DNA of 64,000 bases, taken from assembly GCF_025717605.1 (NCBI RefSeq), contig NZ_JAJIRQ010000012.1:1-64000 (forward strand), written 5' to 3'. Shown here one piece after another: positions 44,411-52,498 of this stretch. The position numbers were made by a program, and so were the translations under genes. Source of the stretch: Paucibacter sp. TC2R-5. GTDB taxonomy: Bacteria; Pseudomonadota; Gammaproteobacteria; Burkholderiales; Burkholderiaceae_C. The notes beneath the pieces were generated by a model. That model made no database searches. It had not been told where the DNA came from and saw only the letters and a program-made list of their open reading frames with translations. How positions within the stretch are numbered: position 1 is the first letter of the stretch; every line of letters starts with the position of its first letter.

Positions 44411-47194
44411 TCAGAACTTGTAGCTAGCACCCAGCAAGACCGTACGGCCCCACTTGATGTACTCAAGCGGGCGGTCCTTGGTGCCAGCATAGGTCTGGAA
44501 CGCTGCGTCGGCCAAGTTATTGACTTGCAGCAACAGGCCCAGGCCCTTCAGGCTGCCTTGGTTGAAGCTGTAGCCGATTTGCGCGTCGGTGATGTTCTCG
44601 CCCACCACATAACGCACGGTCCGGTTGCCATTGAAGTTACCGATTTCGCCAATGAAGTCGGAGCGACGACGCTGGCTGATTCGGGCTTCGAAGCCGGAGT
44701 TCTCGTAATAGAAAGTCAGGCTGCTGACGTTCTTGGACAGGCCCGGCAAGGTGATGTTGGCCTCGCCGACGGCGCTGACGCTGCCTGGATCGGGCTTGAT
44801 CTTGATATCGCTGTTGGTGATCGAGGTGCTGGCCGTGAGACCAAAGCCGCTCAACATCGGCGTCAGCAGATTGAAGGGCAAAGAGGCCGACAACTCAAGA
44901 CCTTGCAGCTTGCCGCCCTTGCCGTTGTAGGCCGAGCGGAATTGGCCGACCTTCTGCGCCGGTGGCGAACCGGGAGGCGGCACATAGCCGGCCACGAAAG
45001 GCGAGAAGTCAACTTCGCGGCTGTCTTCGTAGATATAGGTCTTCAAGTCCTTGTGGTAAGCGGCCACAGCCACATAGGCCTTGGTCGCGAAGTACTTTTC
45101 ATAGGACAGATCGAAGGCATTGGCCTTCCAAGGGTCCAACTGCGGGTTGCCGCCGTTGGCACTCGGCTTGCCGGTCGCCTTGTCGACATTGAAGTCAAGG
45201 GCAGCGCGCAGCTGGTCAACCCGTGGGCGTGCCGTCTGCTGGGCCGCACCAAAGCGCACGGTGTGGTCATTGCCCAGGCCGAACACCAAGTTCAGCTGTG
45301 GCAGCACATCGGTGAACTTCTTGCCGTCGCTGAAAGGCTTGACTTGCTGTCCGGCCGGCGCTGTGCCGTCCCAATAGTTGGCGCTTGAGGATTGATCGAC
45401 GTTCTGCACCTGCACACCGACATTGCCGCGCAGCGTGACGCCGCCCAGGTTGGAATCGATATTGGCCATCGCGTAAGCGGTGGTGGTCTTCTCGTAGACA
45501 TTCCAGGCCTTGGCGATCAGGTAGTCTTTGTCTTCGACCGGGTTGAAGCTCATGTACTTGGCGACCGAGCCGGGCACATTCCAGGCTGGGATCTTGCCCA
45601 GATTGGAGCCTGCAAAGCTGAGGTCAACCGGCGCGTATTGCAGCTCCGACGAGATCGTGGTTTCACCCTGCGCACCCAGATTGATATTGCCTTCGGGCTG
45701 GCGCTTTTTCTTCGAGCGATCGGCGTAGTTGAAGCCGATATCAAAGTCAGCAAAGTAGCTGCTCAGAGACTCAGGTGCGGGGATCTTGCCGGCGAGCTTG
45801 AAGCTCTTCAGCTCGTCTTCCACGCTTGGTGTGCGGCCATAGCCGGAGCCGTAAATACTGTTGCGCAGGTAGAGCTTGCTCGGGTCCGAGTAGTCACGCG
45901 CCGGGTTCATGGTCATGAAGCCGTCGTTCGGGAAGGCCACGGTCAGCACATCCAACTGCTTGGACGGCACCAACTGGGTGTTGTTCTCGAGGTAGAGCTC
46001 TTCGCGCTTAGCCTTGGAGTAGCCCAGATCGGCCACCATCGATGCGCCACCAAGCTTGAAGGCATTGTTCCAGCCCAGCGCGTTGATCTTGTCTTCGCGC
46101 TTGTTGTACTGGCCACGCACCAGTGGGTAGACATTGGTCACAACGCCGCCGACCACGGTGTTGGTCGCGTTGACGGTGGACGAGGTCCAGTTACAAGCCG
46201 GCTGGCAAGGGTAGTCGCCGTTGTAGTACAGATGCGATTCGAACTGGTTGGCGGTGTCTTCTTGCGTCGCCCGGGAGGTGAACATGTCCACCGTGCTGCT
46301 GAAGTCGGCCGAAGGCTTCCATTCCAGCGTGGCCATCAGGCCGTCACGCTTGGTCGAGCCGGTGCGGCGCAAGGCCTTGACACCGTCGGTCATGTAGGCA
46401 CCCTTGGCCACGCCGGGGCGCTGGCCGCCGTCCGAAGGGTTGGCGAAGAAGGGTTCGTAAGTGCCGGTCTGGTTTTCCTGTACCGGTGTTTCCTGGTGGG
46501 CGTAGCCGATGGCCAGACCCACAGTGCGGTTGGCAAACTGGTCAATATAGCTGGCGCTGAGGCGGTTGCCACGGTCGCTCGAGTCGGCTGCAGAGCCGAG
46601 CGAATTCTGCGAGATGCGGCCGTTCAAGGCCACCACCGATTTGCCAAAGTTCAGAGGACGCACAGTCTGCATATCGATCGTGCCGGACAAGCCCTGGCCG
46701 ACCATCGCCGCATTCGGCGTCTTGTAGACGACCACGCCAGCCAACAGCTCAGACGGGTATTGATCGAACTCGACCGAGCGATTGTCACCGGTGCTGACCA
46801 ACTCGCGGCCATTCAGCAAGGTGGTGGCAAAGTCGGGCGACAAGCCCCGCACGCTGATCACCGAAGCCCGGCCAGCCGAACGCTGGGCCGACAAACCCGG
46901 CAGGCGCGAGATCGCTTCGGCGATGCTGTTGTCAGGCAGCTTGCCGATGTCTTCGGCCGAGATCGCCTCGACGATCGAATCGGAATTCTTCTTGACCGAA
47001 ATGGCCGCCTCGATACCGCGGCGGATACCGGTCACGGTGACCGTGTCCAGGGTGTTGGGCGTAGCTGGAGCCTGCTGGGCAAAGCCAGCCGATGCCAAAG
47101 CCAACAAACCGCAGCCAATGGCCACCGGTTTGATCTTAAAAATCTCGCGCTGCAGTGTGGACATCTGCTTGCGCTTCTCTACGGAAGTACTCAT
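44411..47194 (-). CDS. TonB-dependent outer-membrane receptor, probably for maltodextrins
   Basis: A 927-residue protein of the Xanthomonas/Caulobacter-type TonB receptor group. After the signal peptide (PVAIGCGLLALASAGFAQQ) come a TonB-box-like segment (LDTVTVTGIRRG), the plug (DSIVEAISAEDIGKLPDNSI, GLSPDFATTLLNGRE) and a long beta-barrel ending in aromatic GASYKF. Caulobacter MalA, a maltodextrin receptor, belongs to this group as I remember. The gene sits between the mal/glg genes and the glucokinases, and HexR-like palindromes lie upstream, so import of malto-oligosaccharides is the likely role. No SusD-like partner is present. Start ATG 47194 is clear. Confidence 0.93.
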   Translation of the reverse strand: MSTSVEKRKQMSTLQREIFKIKPVAIGCGLLALASAGFAQQAPATPNTLDTVTVTGIRRGIEAAISVKKNSDSIVEAISAEDIGKLPDNSIAEAISRLPGLSAQRSAGRASVISVRGLSPDFATTLLNGRELVSTGDNRSVEFDQYPSELLAGVVVYKTPNAAMVGQGLSGTIDMQTVRPLNFGKSVVALNGRISQNSLGSAADSSDRGNRLSASYIDQFANRTVGLAIGYAHQETPVQENQTGTYEPFFANPSDGGQRPGVAKGAYMTDGVKALRRTGSTKRDGLMATLEWKPSADFSSTVDMFTSRATQEDTANQFESHLYYNGDYPCQPACNWTSSTVNATNTVVGGVVTNVYPLVRGQYNKREDKINALGWNNAFKLGGASMVADLGYSKAKREELYLENNTQLVPSKQLDVLTVAFPNDGFMTMNPARDYSDPSKLYLRNSIYGSGYGRTPSVEDELKSFKLAGKIPAPESLSSYFADFDIGFNYADRSKKKRQPEGNINLGAQGETTISSELQYAPVDLSFAGSNLGKIPAWNVPGSVAKYMSFNPVEDKDYLIAKAWNVYEKTTTAYAMANIDSNLGGVTLRGNVGVQVQNVDQSSSANYWDGTAPAGQQVKPFSDGKKFTDVLPQLNLVFGLGNDHTVRFGAAQQTARPRVDQLRAALDFNVDKATGKPSANGGNPQLDPWKANAFDLSYEKYFATKAYVAVAAYHKDLKTYIYEDSREVDFSPFVAGYVPPPGSPPAQKVGQFRSAYNGKGGKLQGLELSASLPFNLLTPMLSGFGLTASTSITNSDIKIKPDPGSVSAVGEANITLPGLSKNVSSLTFYYENSGFEARISQRRRSDFIGEIGNFNGNRTVRYVVGENITDAQIGYSFNQGSLKGLGLLLQVNNLADAAFQTYAGTKDRPLEYIKWGRTVLLGASYKF

Positions 47195-47452
47195 TGATTT
47201 GTCTCCTCAAGCGTCAAAAAACAAAGGGGTGGACCCAGACAACTCGGTGTTGTGCGAAGGGATGGAGATCCGAACGTCTCAACCGTGTTTGTACCAAAAC
47301 TAGATTTAATTCATACAAACGTAAACCCTAGGCGTTGCTTTACTACTACCAAATTCACGCAAACTACAGCAAAAATACAACGGGTTTACCCCCGATTTTG
47401 CTGCTTAATGAGGCAATAACGCCACTTCAAGACCAATTCCCAAGCTTTGTCG
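47195..47452 (-). promoter_or_regulatory. Long upstream region of the TonB-dependent receptor gene
   Basis: About 260 non-coding bases. GTTTGTA (47287-47293) and TACAAAC (47314-47320) form an inverted repeat with a 20-base gap. A CCTAGG hexamer lies at 47327-47332, as it also does twice upstream of malK (30903-30908 and 30933-30938). ACTACA half-sites occur at 47363-47368. I cannot place the promoter with confidence; a TTTACG/TAGTTT pair spaced by 17 bases on the minus strand is a candidate. Confidence 0.4.
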
Positions 47453-47467
47453 TGTAATTCAACTACA
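47453..47467. promoter_or_regulatory. HexR-like operator upstream of the TonB receptor gene
   Basis: TGTAAT-TCA-ACTACA matches TGTAGT-N3-ACTACA in 11 of 12 arm positions. It lies about 260 bases before the receptor start and 45 bases from the stop of the stand-alone glucokinase gene. Confidence 0.55.
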
Positions 47468-47474
47468 TAGCCTG

Positions 47475-47489
47475 TCTTGTGGAACTACA
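47475..47489. promoter_or_regulatory. Second, weaker HexR-like site
   Basis: TCTTGT-GGA-ACTACA has one perfect and one four-of-six arm. Its centre is 22 bases from the centre of the site at 47453, two helical turns, which would suit cooperative binding. Confidence 0.35.
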
Positions 47490-47511
47490 GAGAAAGCCAT
47501 CCGCGCTTGGA

Positions 47512-48528
47512 TTACTCATGCTGCTGCTCCAACGCCAAGGCCGCGCCACTGAGTGCGGCCAAGGTGTCGATGATCAAGGCAGTCGGGATCTGGGTCAGGT
47601 AGTCGCGAAAGCGCCCCTTGGCCTCGAAGCGCTCGCGAAAGCGCGAAGCAAAAAAGCGCTCACCCAGGCGCGGCACGATGCCGCCGCCGATATAGACGCC
47701 GCCGCGCGCACCCAGGGTCAGCGCCACATTGCCGGCAAAGCCGCCGAGCAAGGCACAAAACACATCCAAGGTTTCACTGCAGATCGCATCCTGGCCGCCC
47801 AAGCCGCGCTCAACAATCAACTCGGCGCTGAGCGCCTGAAAGCCCGGCACCCCACGCACCGCCGCCACCGAGCCATGCAACAGCGGCAGGCCAATGCCGG
47901 ACAAAAACCGCTCGGCCGACACATGCTCGAAACTGCGACGCATATGCGCAAGCAGTTCGCTCTCGAAGGCATCGGCCGGGGCCAGCGTCATATGCCCACC
48001 CTCGCCCGGCAGCGCCACCCATTCGCCATTGGCAAACACCACGCCAGCTACGCCCAGGCCGGTGCCAGGGCCAATCACGGCAAAAGTCGTGGCATTGGCA
48101 GACCGACCCGAACCGGGCACACCCGTGGTCGCGCACCATTGCCGCATTTGGCTTGACTGCAACTTGGGCAAGGACAGCGCCAGCGCCTCGAAATCATTCA
48201 AGACCAACAAGGACTCCAGGCCCAGCGAGGCTTGCACCTCGGTACGCGAGAAGCTCCAATGCCCATTGGTCAGCTCCACACGATCACCAACCACCGCCGT
48301 GGCCACGGCAAAAGCCGCCCGCCGGGGCACCGACTCAAGCCCAGCCTGCGCCAGCAACGGCCGCAGCCCATGCAGATACGCCTGCACCGCCGCGACCGGG
48401 CCGGCATGCTCAGACACCGGCATCACCGCGATATGCATGACCTCGGCGCCGCGCGCGGCCACCCAGCCAAAGCGCGCATTGCTGCCGCCAATATCAGCCA
48501 CCAGACAGGGGTAGGCCCTGGCGCTCAT
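47512..48528 (-). CDS. glk: Stand-alone glucokinase
   Basis: A 338-residue ROK-unrelated, E. coli-type glucokinase. The ATP phosphate motif VADIGGSNARFG, the catalytic Asp in LNDFEALALSLP, IGPGTGLGVAGV and the sugar-binding GEGGHMTLAP are intact. It makes glucose-6-phosphate from the glucose released by MalQ and MalZ. It is divergent from the glk-hexR fusion gene, with a 500-base region and two HexR-like sites between. It is distinct from the fused domain, so the locus has two glucokinases. Start ATG 48528 gives a normal N-terminus. Confidence 0.94.
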   Translation of the reverse strand: MSARAYPCLVADIGGSNARFGWVAARGAEVMHIAVMPVSEHAGPVAAVQAYLHGLRPLLAQAGLESVPRRAAFAVATAVVGDRVELTNGHWSFSRTEVQASLGLESLLVLNDFEALALSLPKLQSSQMRQWCATTGVPGSGRSANATTFAVIGPGTGLGVAGVVFANGEWVALPGEGGHMTLAPADAFESELLAHMRRSFEHVSAERFLSGIGLPLLHGSVAAVRGVPGFQALSAELIVERGLGGQDAICSETLDVFCALLGGFAGNVALTLGARGGVYIGGGIVPRLGERFFASRFRERFEAKGRFRDYLTQIPTALIIDTLAALSGAALALEQQHE

Positions 48529-48695
48529 GCCAACCCTCCCAGGGATGACAGCACAAACCGACCACAGAAAGAATTTGCTCGCACGATAGCTCTCGACTCG
48601 AAACGCTCAAGGCAGCACAAGACCACCCCAAGCCGATACAGACCCCGGCAGCCAACACCACGCCACCAAGCACTTCATTGAATTGTTGCGCAGAA
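48529..48695. other. Left part of the glk / glk-hexR intergenic region
   Basis: Non-coding bases upstream of the stand-alone glucokinase start. It must contain part of the glk promoter; I see no strong match to a sigma-70 promoter. Confidence 0.35.
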
Positions 48696-48710
48696 GGTAA
48701 CAAAACTACA
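48696..48710. promoter_or_regulatory. HexR-like site on the glk side
   Basis: GGTAAC-AAA-ACTACA has one perfect ACTACA arm and a left arm agreeing in three of six positions. It is 168 bases upstream of the stand-alone glk start. It is the weaker of the two sites in this divergent region. Confidence 0.4.
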
Positions 48711-48839
48711 TCGCCTGCGCAATAGCGCCTTTCCCGAATCGCAGCATTTCTTTGAATCTTCAGCTATTCACGAATGCCAACTGGCCTGTTTTCTGCAAAT
48801 TCAAGGCAAAGCACCGGCAAAAGTCTGGCAATTTGCGAA

Positions 48840-48854
48840 TGTAGTCCAGCTACA
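48840..48854. promoter_or_regulatory. HexR-like operator upstream of glk-hexR
   Basis: TGTAGT-CCA-GCTACA matches TGTAGT-N3-ACTACA in 11 of 12 arm positions. It lies 176 bases before the chosen ATG of the fusion gene (107 before the alternative ATG). This suggests that the fusion protein controls its own gene. Confidence 0.6.
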
Positions 48855-49030
48855 AACCTCCATGCGCGCCTCTGCAGCGCCGTCCATTTGCAGCGGGCCT
48901 GCCTCTGCGCTGCGCCAAGGCCTGAAAAGACCCAAGGCCTGACGCTGATGGCAGCCTCATAATGCGGCGCACACTCAAGCCTTGCAGGCCCGCACCCACA
49001 GCTCTGCCCAATCAGCCCGCCCTCCTCACC

Positions 49031-50980
49031 ATGCCCTCGACCTTTGACAGCCCGCGCCTGATTGCCGACATCGGCGGCACTTACGCCCGTTTCGCGCTTG
49101 AAACAAGCCCCGGCGAATTCAGCCAGATTGCCTCGCTGCGCTGCGCCGACTACCCCGACTTCCATGCCACTGTCAGCGCCTACCTGGCCAACCTGACCGG
49201 CATGAGCGCCAGCACCCCGATCGAGCATGCGGCAATAGCGATCGCTTACCCGGTCGAAGATGACTTGGTGCGCATGACCAATTACCACTGGCAGTTCTCG
49301 ATCGAAGAAATGCGCCAGCGCCTGAAGTTCGACACCTTGGTGGTGGTGAATGACTTCACCGCGCTGGCGATGGCGCTGCCCAGACTCAACGCCAATGAGG
49401 TGCAGCAAATCGGCGGCGGCCAGGCGCGTATGCCTAGCGTGATCGGCCTGCTGGGTTCGGGCACCGGCTTGGGGCTGTCGGGCCTGATCCCGGCCGCCGA
49501 CGCCTGGGTGGCGCTGGGCACCGAGGGTGGCCACACCGCTTTTGCGCCGCGCGACGAACGCGAGATCGCGGTGCTGCGCTATGCGATGAAGCAGTTCGAG
49601 CATGTCTCGTTCGAACGCCTGCTGTCCGGCCCCGGCCTGGCCTTGATCTATCGCGCCCTGGCCGAGCGCGCCGGCACAGTGGCCGAAGACTTGCAAGCGC
49701 CCGAAATCACGCTGCGCGCGCTGGAGCAGCGCGACGCCTTGTGTGAAGAAACACTGGAAGTCTTCTGCGCCGTCTTGGGCACGGCGGCGGCCGACTTGGC
49801 GGTGACGCTGGGAGCTTTTGGCGGCATCTATATCGGCGGCGGCATCGTGCCCAAGCTGGGCGAGTATTTCGCGCGCTCCTGCTTCCGGGCGCGCTTCGAG
49901 GACAAGGGCCGCTTTACCGCCTATGTCTCGGCCATACCGACTTTTGTCATCACCGCCGAACACGCCACCTTCAAGGGCGCCTCGGCCATTCTTGAGGCGC
50001 AGCTGCGCAATCTGCAGACCACGCCCGGCGCCGGCCTGCTGGGCCAGATCAGGCGCGCGCGCGCGGAGCTGTCACCGGCCGAGCTGCGCGTGGCCGAACA
50101 CATCCTGGCGCACCCGCGCTCGGCGCTGAACGACCCGATCGCCACGATTGCCCGCGCCGCCCAGGTCAGCCAGCCGACCGTCATCCGCTTTTGCCGCACG
50201 CTGGGCTGCGAGGGCCTGTCCGACTTCAAGCTGCGCCTGGCTTCGGGCCTGACCGGCACCGTGCCGGTCACGCATACCCAAGTCAATTTGGACGACTCGA
50301 TGCTGGAGCTGGGTGCCAAGGTGCTGGGCAATACCGCCTCGGCGATTCTGCAGGTGCGCAGCCAGCTCAACCGCGACATGATGGCGCGCGCGGTAGACCT
50401 GCTGCTGCATGCGGGGCGGATCGAGTTCTATGCGCTGGGCCATTACGGCGTGGTGGCGCAAGACGCCGAGTACAAATTCCTGCGCTTCGGCATGCCCAGC
50501 TCGGCCTATACCGACCCGCGCCTGCAGCTGCTGGCTGCCAATGTCCTGAAGCCCGGCGATGTGGCCGTGGTGATCAGCAATAGCGGCCGCCTGCCCGAGC
50601 TGTTGGAGGTGGTGGAGCGGGCGCATCAGCGCGGCGCCCTGGTCGTGGCCATCACGGCCGGCCAGTCGCCGCTGGCGCGCAAGGCCGATGTGACCTTGAT
50701 CGTCGACCATGCCGAGGATGTGGAAACCCATGTGCCCATGGTCAGCCGCATCCTGCACCTGCTGGTGATCGACATCCTGGCGGTAGGCGTGGCAATGCGC
50801 CGCAATGCGGACGGGCTGGACCCGCTCGCCGATTCGCCGCTGCTGGGCCTGGATGAAGCCGCCAGCGCCGAGGAGGAAGCAAGCGGCAGCGGCCCTGGCG
50901 GCCCAGCACGCGCCAAACGCACCGCGCCGGGCGTCAGCTTGGCGTCGCCCTTGGCGCGCCTGACGTCACACAGCCGCTAA
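49031..50980 (+). CDS. Bifunctional glucokinase / RpiR-type (HexR-like) transcriptional regulator
   Basis: A 649-residue fusion. Residues 1-325 are a glucokinase (LIADIGGTYARFAL, VVNDFTALAMALP, LGSGTGLGLSGL, TEGGHTAFAP). From about 345 comes an RpiR helix-turn-helix (DPIATIARAAQVSQPTVIRF) and then a SIS sugar-phosphate-binding domain (IEFYALGHYGVVAQDAEYKF, VAVVISNSGRLPELLEV). This fusion is known in Burkholderiales. HexR proteins bind DNA and release it on binding KDPG; the fused kinase supplies glucose-6-phosphate. ATG 49031 (MPSTFDSPRL) is preferred over ATG 48962, which adds a Pro-rich tail lacking in glucokinases. It converges on the MATE gene with a 4-base overlap of the ends. Confidence 0.94.
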   Translation: MPSTFDSPRLIADIGGTYARFALETSPGEFSQIASLRCADYPDFHATVSAYLANLTGMSASTPIEHAAIAIAYPVEDDLVRMTNYHWQFSIEEMRQRLKFDTLVVVNDFTALAMALPRLNANEVQQIGGGQARMPSVIGLLGSGTGLGLSGLIPAADAWVALGTEGGHTAFAPRDEREIAVLRYAMKQFEHVSFERLLSGPGLALIYRALAERAGTVAEDLQAPEITLRALEQRDALCEETLEVFCAVLGTAAADLAVTLGAFGGIYIGGGIVPKLGEYFARSCFRARFEDKGRFTAYVSAIPTFVITAEHATFKGASAILEAQLRNLQTTPGAGLLGQIRRARAELSPAELRVAEHILAHPRSALNDPIATIARAAQVSQPTVIRFCRTLGCEGLSDFKLRLASGLTGTVPVTHTQVNLDDSMLELGAKVLGNTASAILQVRSQLNRDMMARAVDLLLHAGRIEFYALGHYGVVAQDAEYKFLRFGMPSSAYTDPRLQLLAANVLKPGDVAVVISNSGRLPELLEVVERAHQRGALVVAITAGQSPLARKADVTLIVDHAEDVETHVPMVSRILHLLVIDILAVGVAMRRNADGLDPLADSPLLGLDEAASAEEEASGSGPGGPARAKRTAPGVSLASPLARLTSHSR

Positions 50981-52353
50981 GCAGCGCCAGCTGCCCGCAC
51001 CCGCCGATGCGCCGCGCGGGCGCTGGGCACCCAGGCCTGCGTGGCCCAGCGGCGCCACATCAGCAGCCCCCTGATCCACTCATCCAGCGCATAGGCCATC
51101 CACAAACCCGGCAAGCCCAGCCCCAAGTGGACGCCCAAAAACCAGCTACCGCCGGCCAAGACCACCAGCATTGAGGCCGCGCCGGCGATGACCGGATAAC
51201 GCGCATCCCCAGCGGCACGCAGCGCATTGATGACGACCAGATTGAAGGTTCGGCCCGGCTCCAGCAGCACGGTCAGCCACAGCAGCGTCACACCCGCCGC
51301 GATGATGTCCGGATCTTGGGTAAACCAGCCCATCAACCACGGCCCGGCCAAGGCCGCAGCCAGCGCCACGACCACACTGACCACCAAGCCCCGCGCCAGC
51401 GCCCGCCGCACCAAGCCATGCGCCGCGTGCAGATTCCCGGCGCCAATCATGTGGCCCACCACGATCTCCACCGCGAAACCGGTGGCGATGCCGAACATCA
51501 TCACAAAGCTCATCAGCTGCAAGGCATAAGCCTGCGTGGCCAAGACCGTGGCGCCCAGGCTGGCGGCCACGCTGACGCTGACCATAAAGGCCAGCCGGTA
51601 GGCGATGTTCTCGGCTGCGCCCGGTAGGCCGATGTGCAAGACCGCCGCCAGCTCCGCACCCGGCAAGCGCCACCAATCCGACCAACGCGGCCGCAGCCCC
51701 AGGCGGACGCGCCACAGCAGCAGGTGCAGCGCCAGCCCCAAGGCCCGGCTCAGGCCCAGCGCCAGGGCGAAGCCGGTCAAGCCCATCGCCGGCACAAAGC
51801 CCCAGCCCAGCATCAAGGGTAGGGCCAAGGCCAGGTGACACAGCTGCATCGCCACCACCACGGCCAGCGCCTCGCGGCTGCGCAAGTGAGCGCGCATCAC
51901 GCTGGACATCGTGGCATTCCAGGCATCCAGCAGCAGGGCCGGCGCCAAGACTTGCAAGAAGGGCGTCGCCAACGGCATCACCTCGGCCGGTGCATTCAGC
52001 AGGCGCAAGAGCGGTGCCGCGCCAAGCACGGCGGCCAGGGCCGCGATGCCGCCTATCCAGGTGCTGGCCCCCAAGACCGCGCGCGCCACGCCGTCGGCCG
52101 CCGCGCGCTGGCCGGCGCCCAGGTTTTGCGTCAAGACCACGCTGACGCCGGCCCCGATGACACGGAACAAGATGAACAGCGTCGCCGAAACTTGCAGGCC
52201 CAAGGCAAAGGCGCCGGCCGAAGCGTCGGAGATGCGCGCCGCCAAGGTGGTGCCGAACAGGCCCAGCGCCATCGCCAGCCACAGCTCCATGAACAAGGGC
52301 CAGACGACGCTGAGTAAACGGGGAGCAGGCAGCACAGGGGAAGAAGAAGGCAT
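50977..52353 (-). CDS. MATE-family multidrug efflux transporter
   Basis: A 458-residue inner-membrane protein with about 12 hydrophobic helices and MATE features: VVWPLFMELWLAMALGLFGT at the N-terminus, LFRVIGAGVSVVLTQNLGAG and the second-half repeat (FGIATGFAVEIVVGHMIGAG). It exports drugs or metabolites in exchange for Na or H. The frame is open up to 52770, but the upstream part is Ser/Ala/Cys-rich and not membrane-like, so ATG 52353 is chosen. It is divergent from the LuxR-type gene, 145 bases apart, so the regulator could control it; there is no direct evidence. Confidence 0.9.
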   Translation of the reverse strand: MPSSSPVLPAPRLLSVVWPLFMELWLAMALGLFGTTLAARISDASAGAFALGLQVSATLFILFRVIGAGVSVVLTQNLGAGQRAAADGVARAVLGASTWIGGIAALAAVLGAAPLLRLLNAPAEVMPLATPFLQVLAPALLLDAWNATMSSVMRAHLRSREALAVVVAMQLCHLALALPLMLGWGFVPAMGLTGFALALGLSRALGLALHLLLWRVRLGLRPRWSDWWRLPGAELAAVLHIGLPGAAENIAYRLAFMVSVSVAASLGATVLATQAYALQLMSFVMMFGIATGFAVEIVVGHMIGAGNLHAAHGLVRRALARGLVVSVVVALAAALAGPWLMGWFTQDPDIIAAGVTLLWLTVLLEPGRTFNLVVINALRAAGDARYPVIAGAASMLVVLAGGSWFLGVHLGLGLPGLWMAYALDEWIRGLLMWRRWATQAWVPSARAAHRRVRAAGAA

Positions 52354-52498
52354 CGAGAAAACAGGCGAAAACAAACAAGACCTTAGACTGCAGGCCGCTG
52401 CTGCAGCGAATACAAGAGCAGCAGCATTACTTGCGTCATCGATTGTTGCCCCCAAGCGCCGTGCCGGCGTCCACCCCCTCAGTTGAGTTTGCTCTGCA

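Noticed and set aside
45392-47197. Plus-strand open frame of 601 codons opposite the TonB receptor
   Set aside because: The receptor has signal, plug and barrel signatures; the antisense frame has a shadow-like composition.
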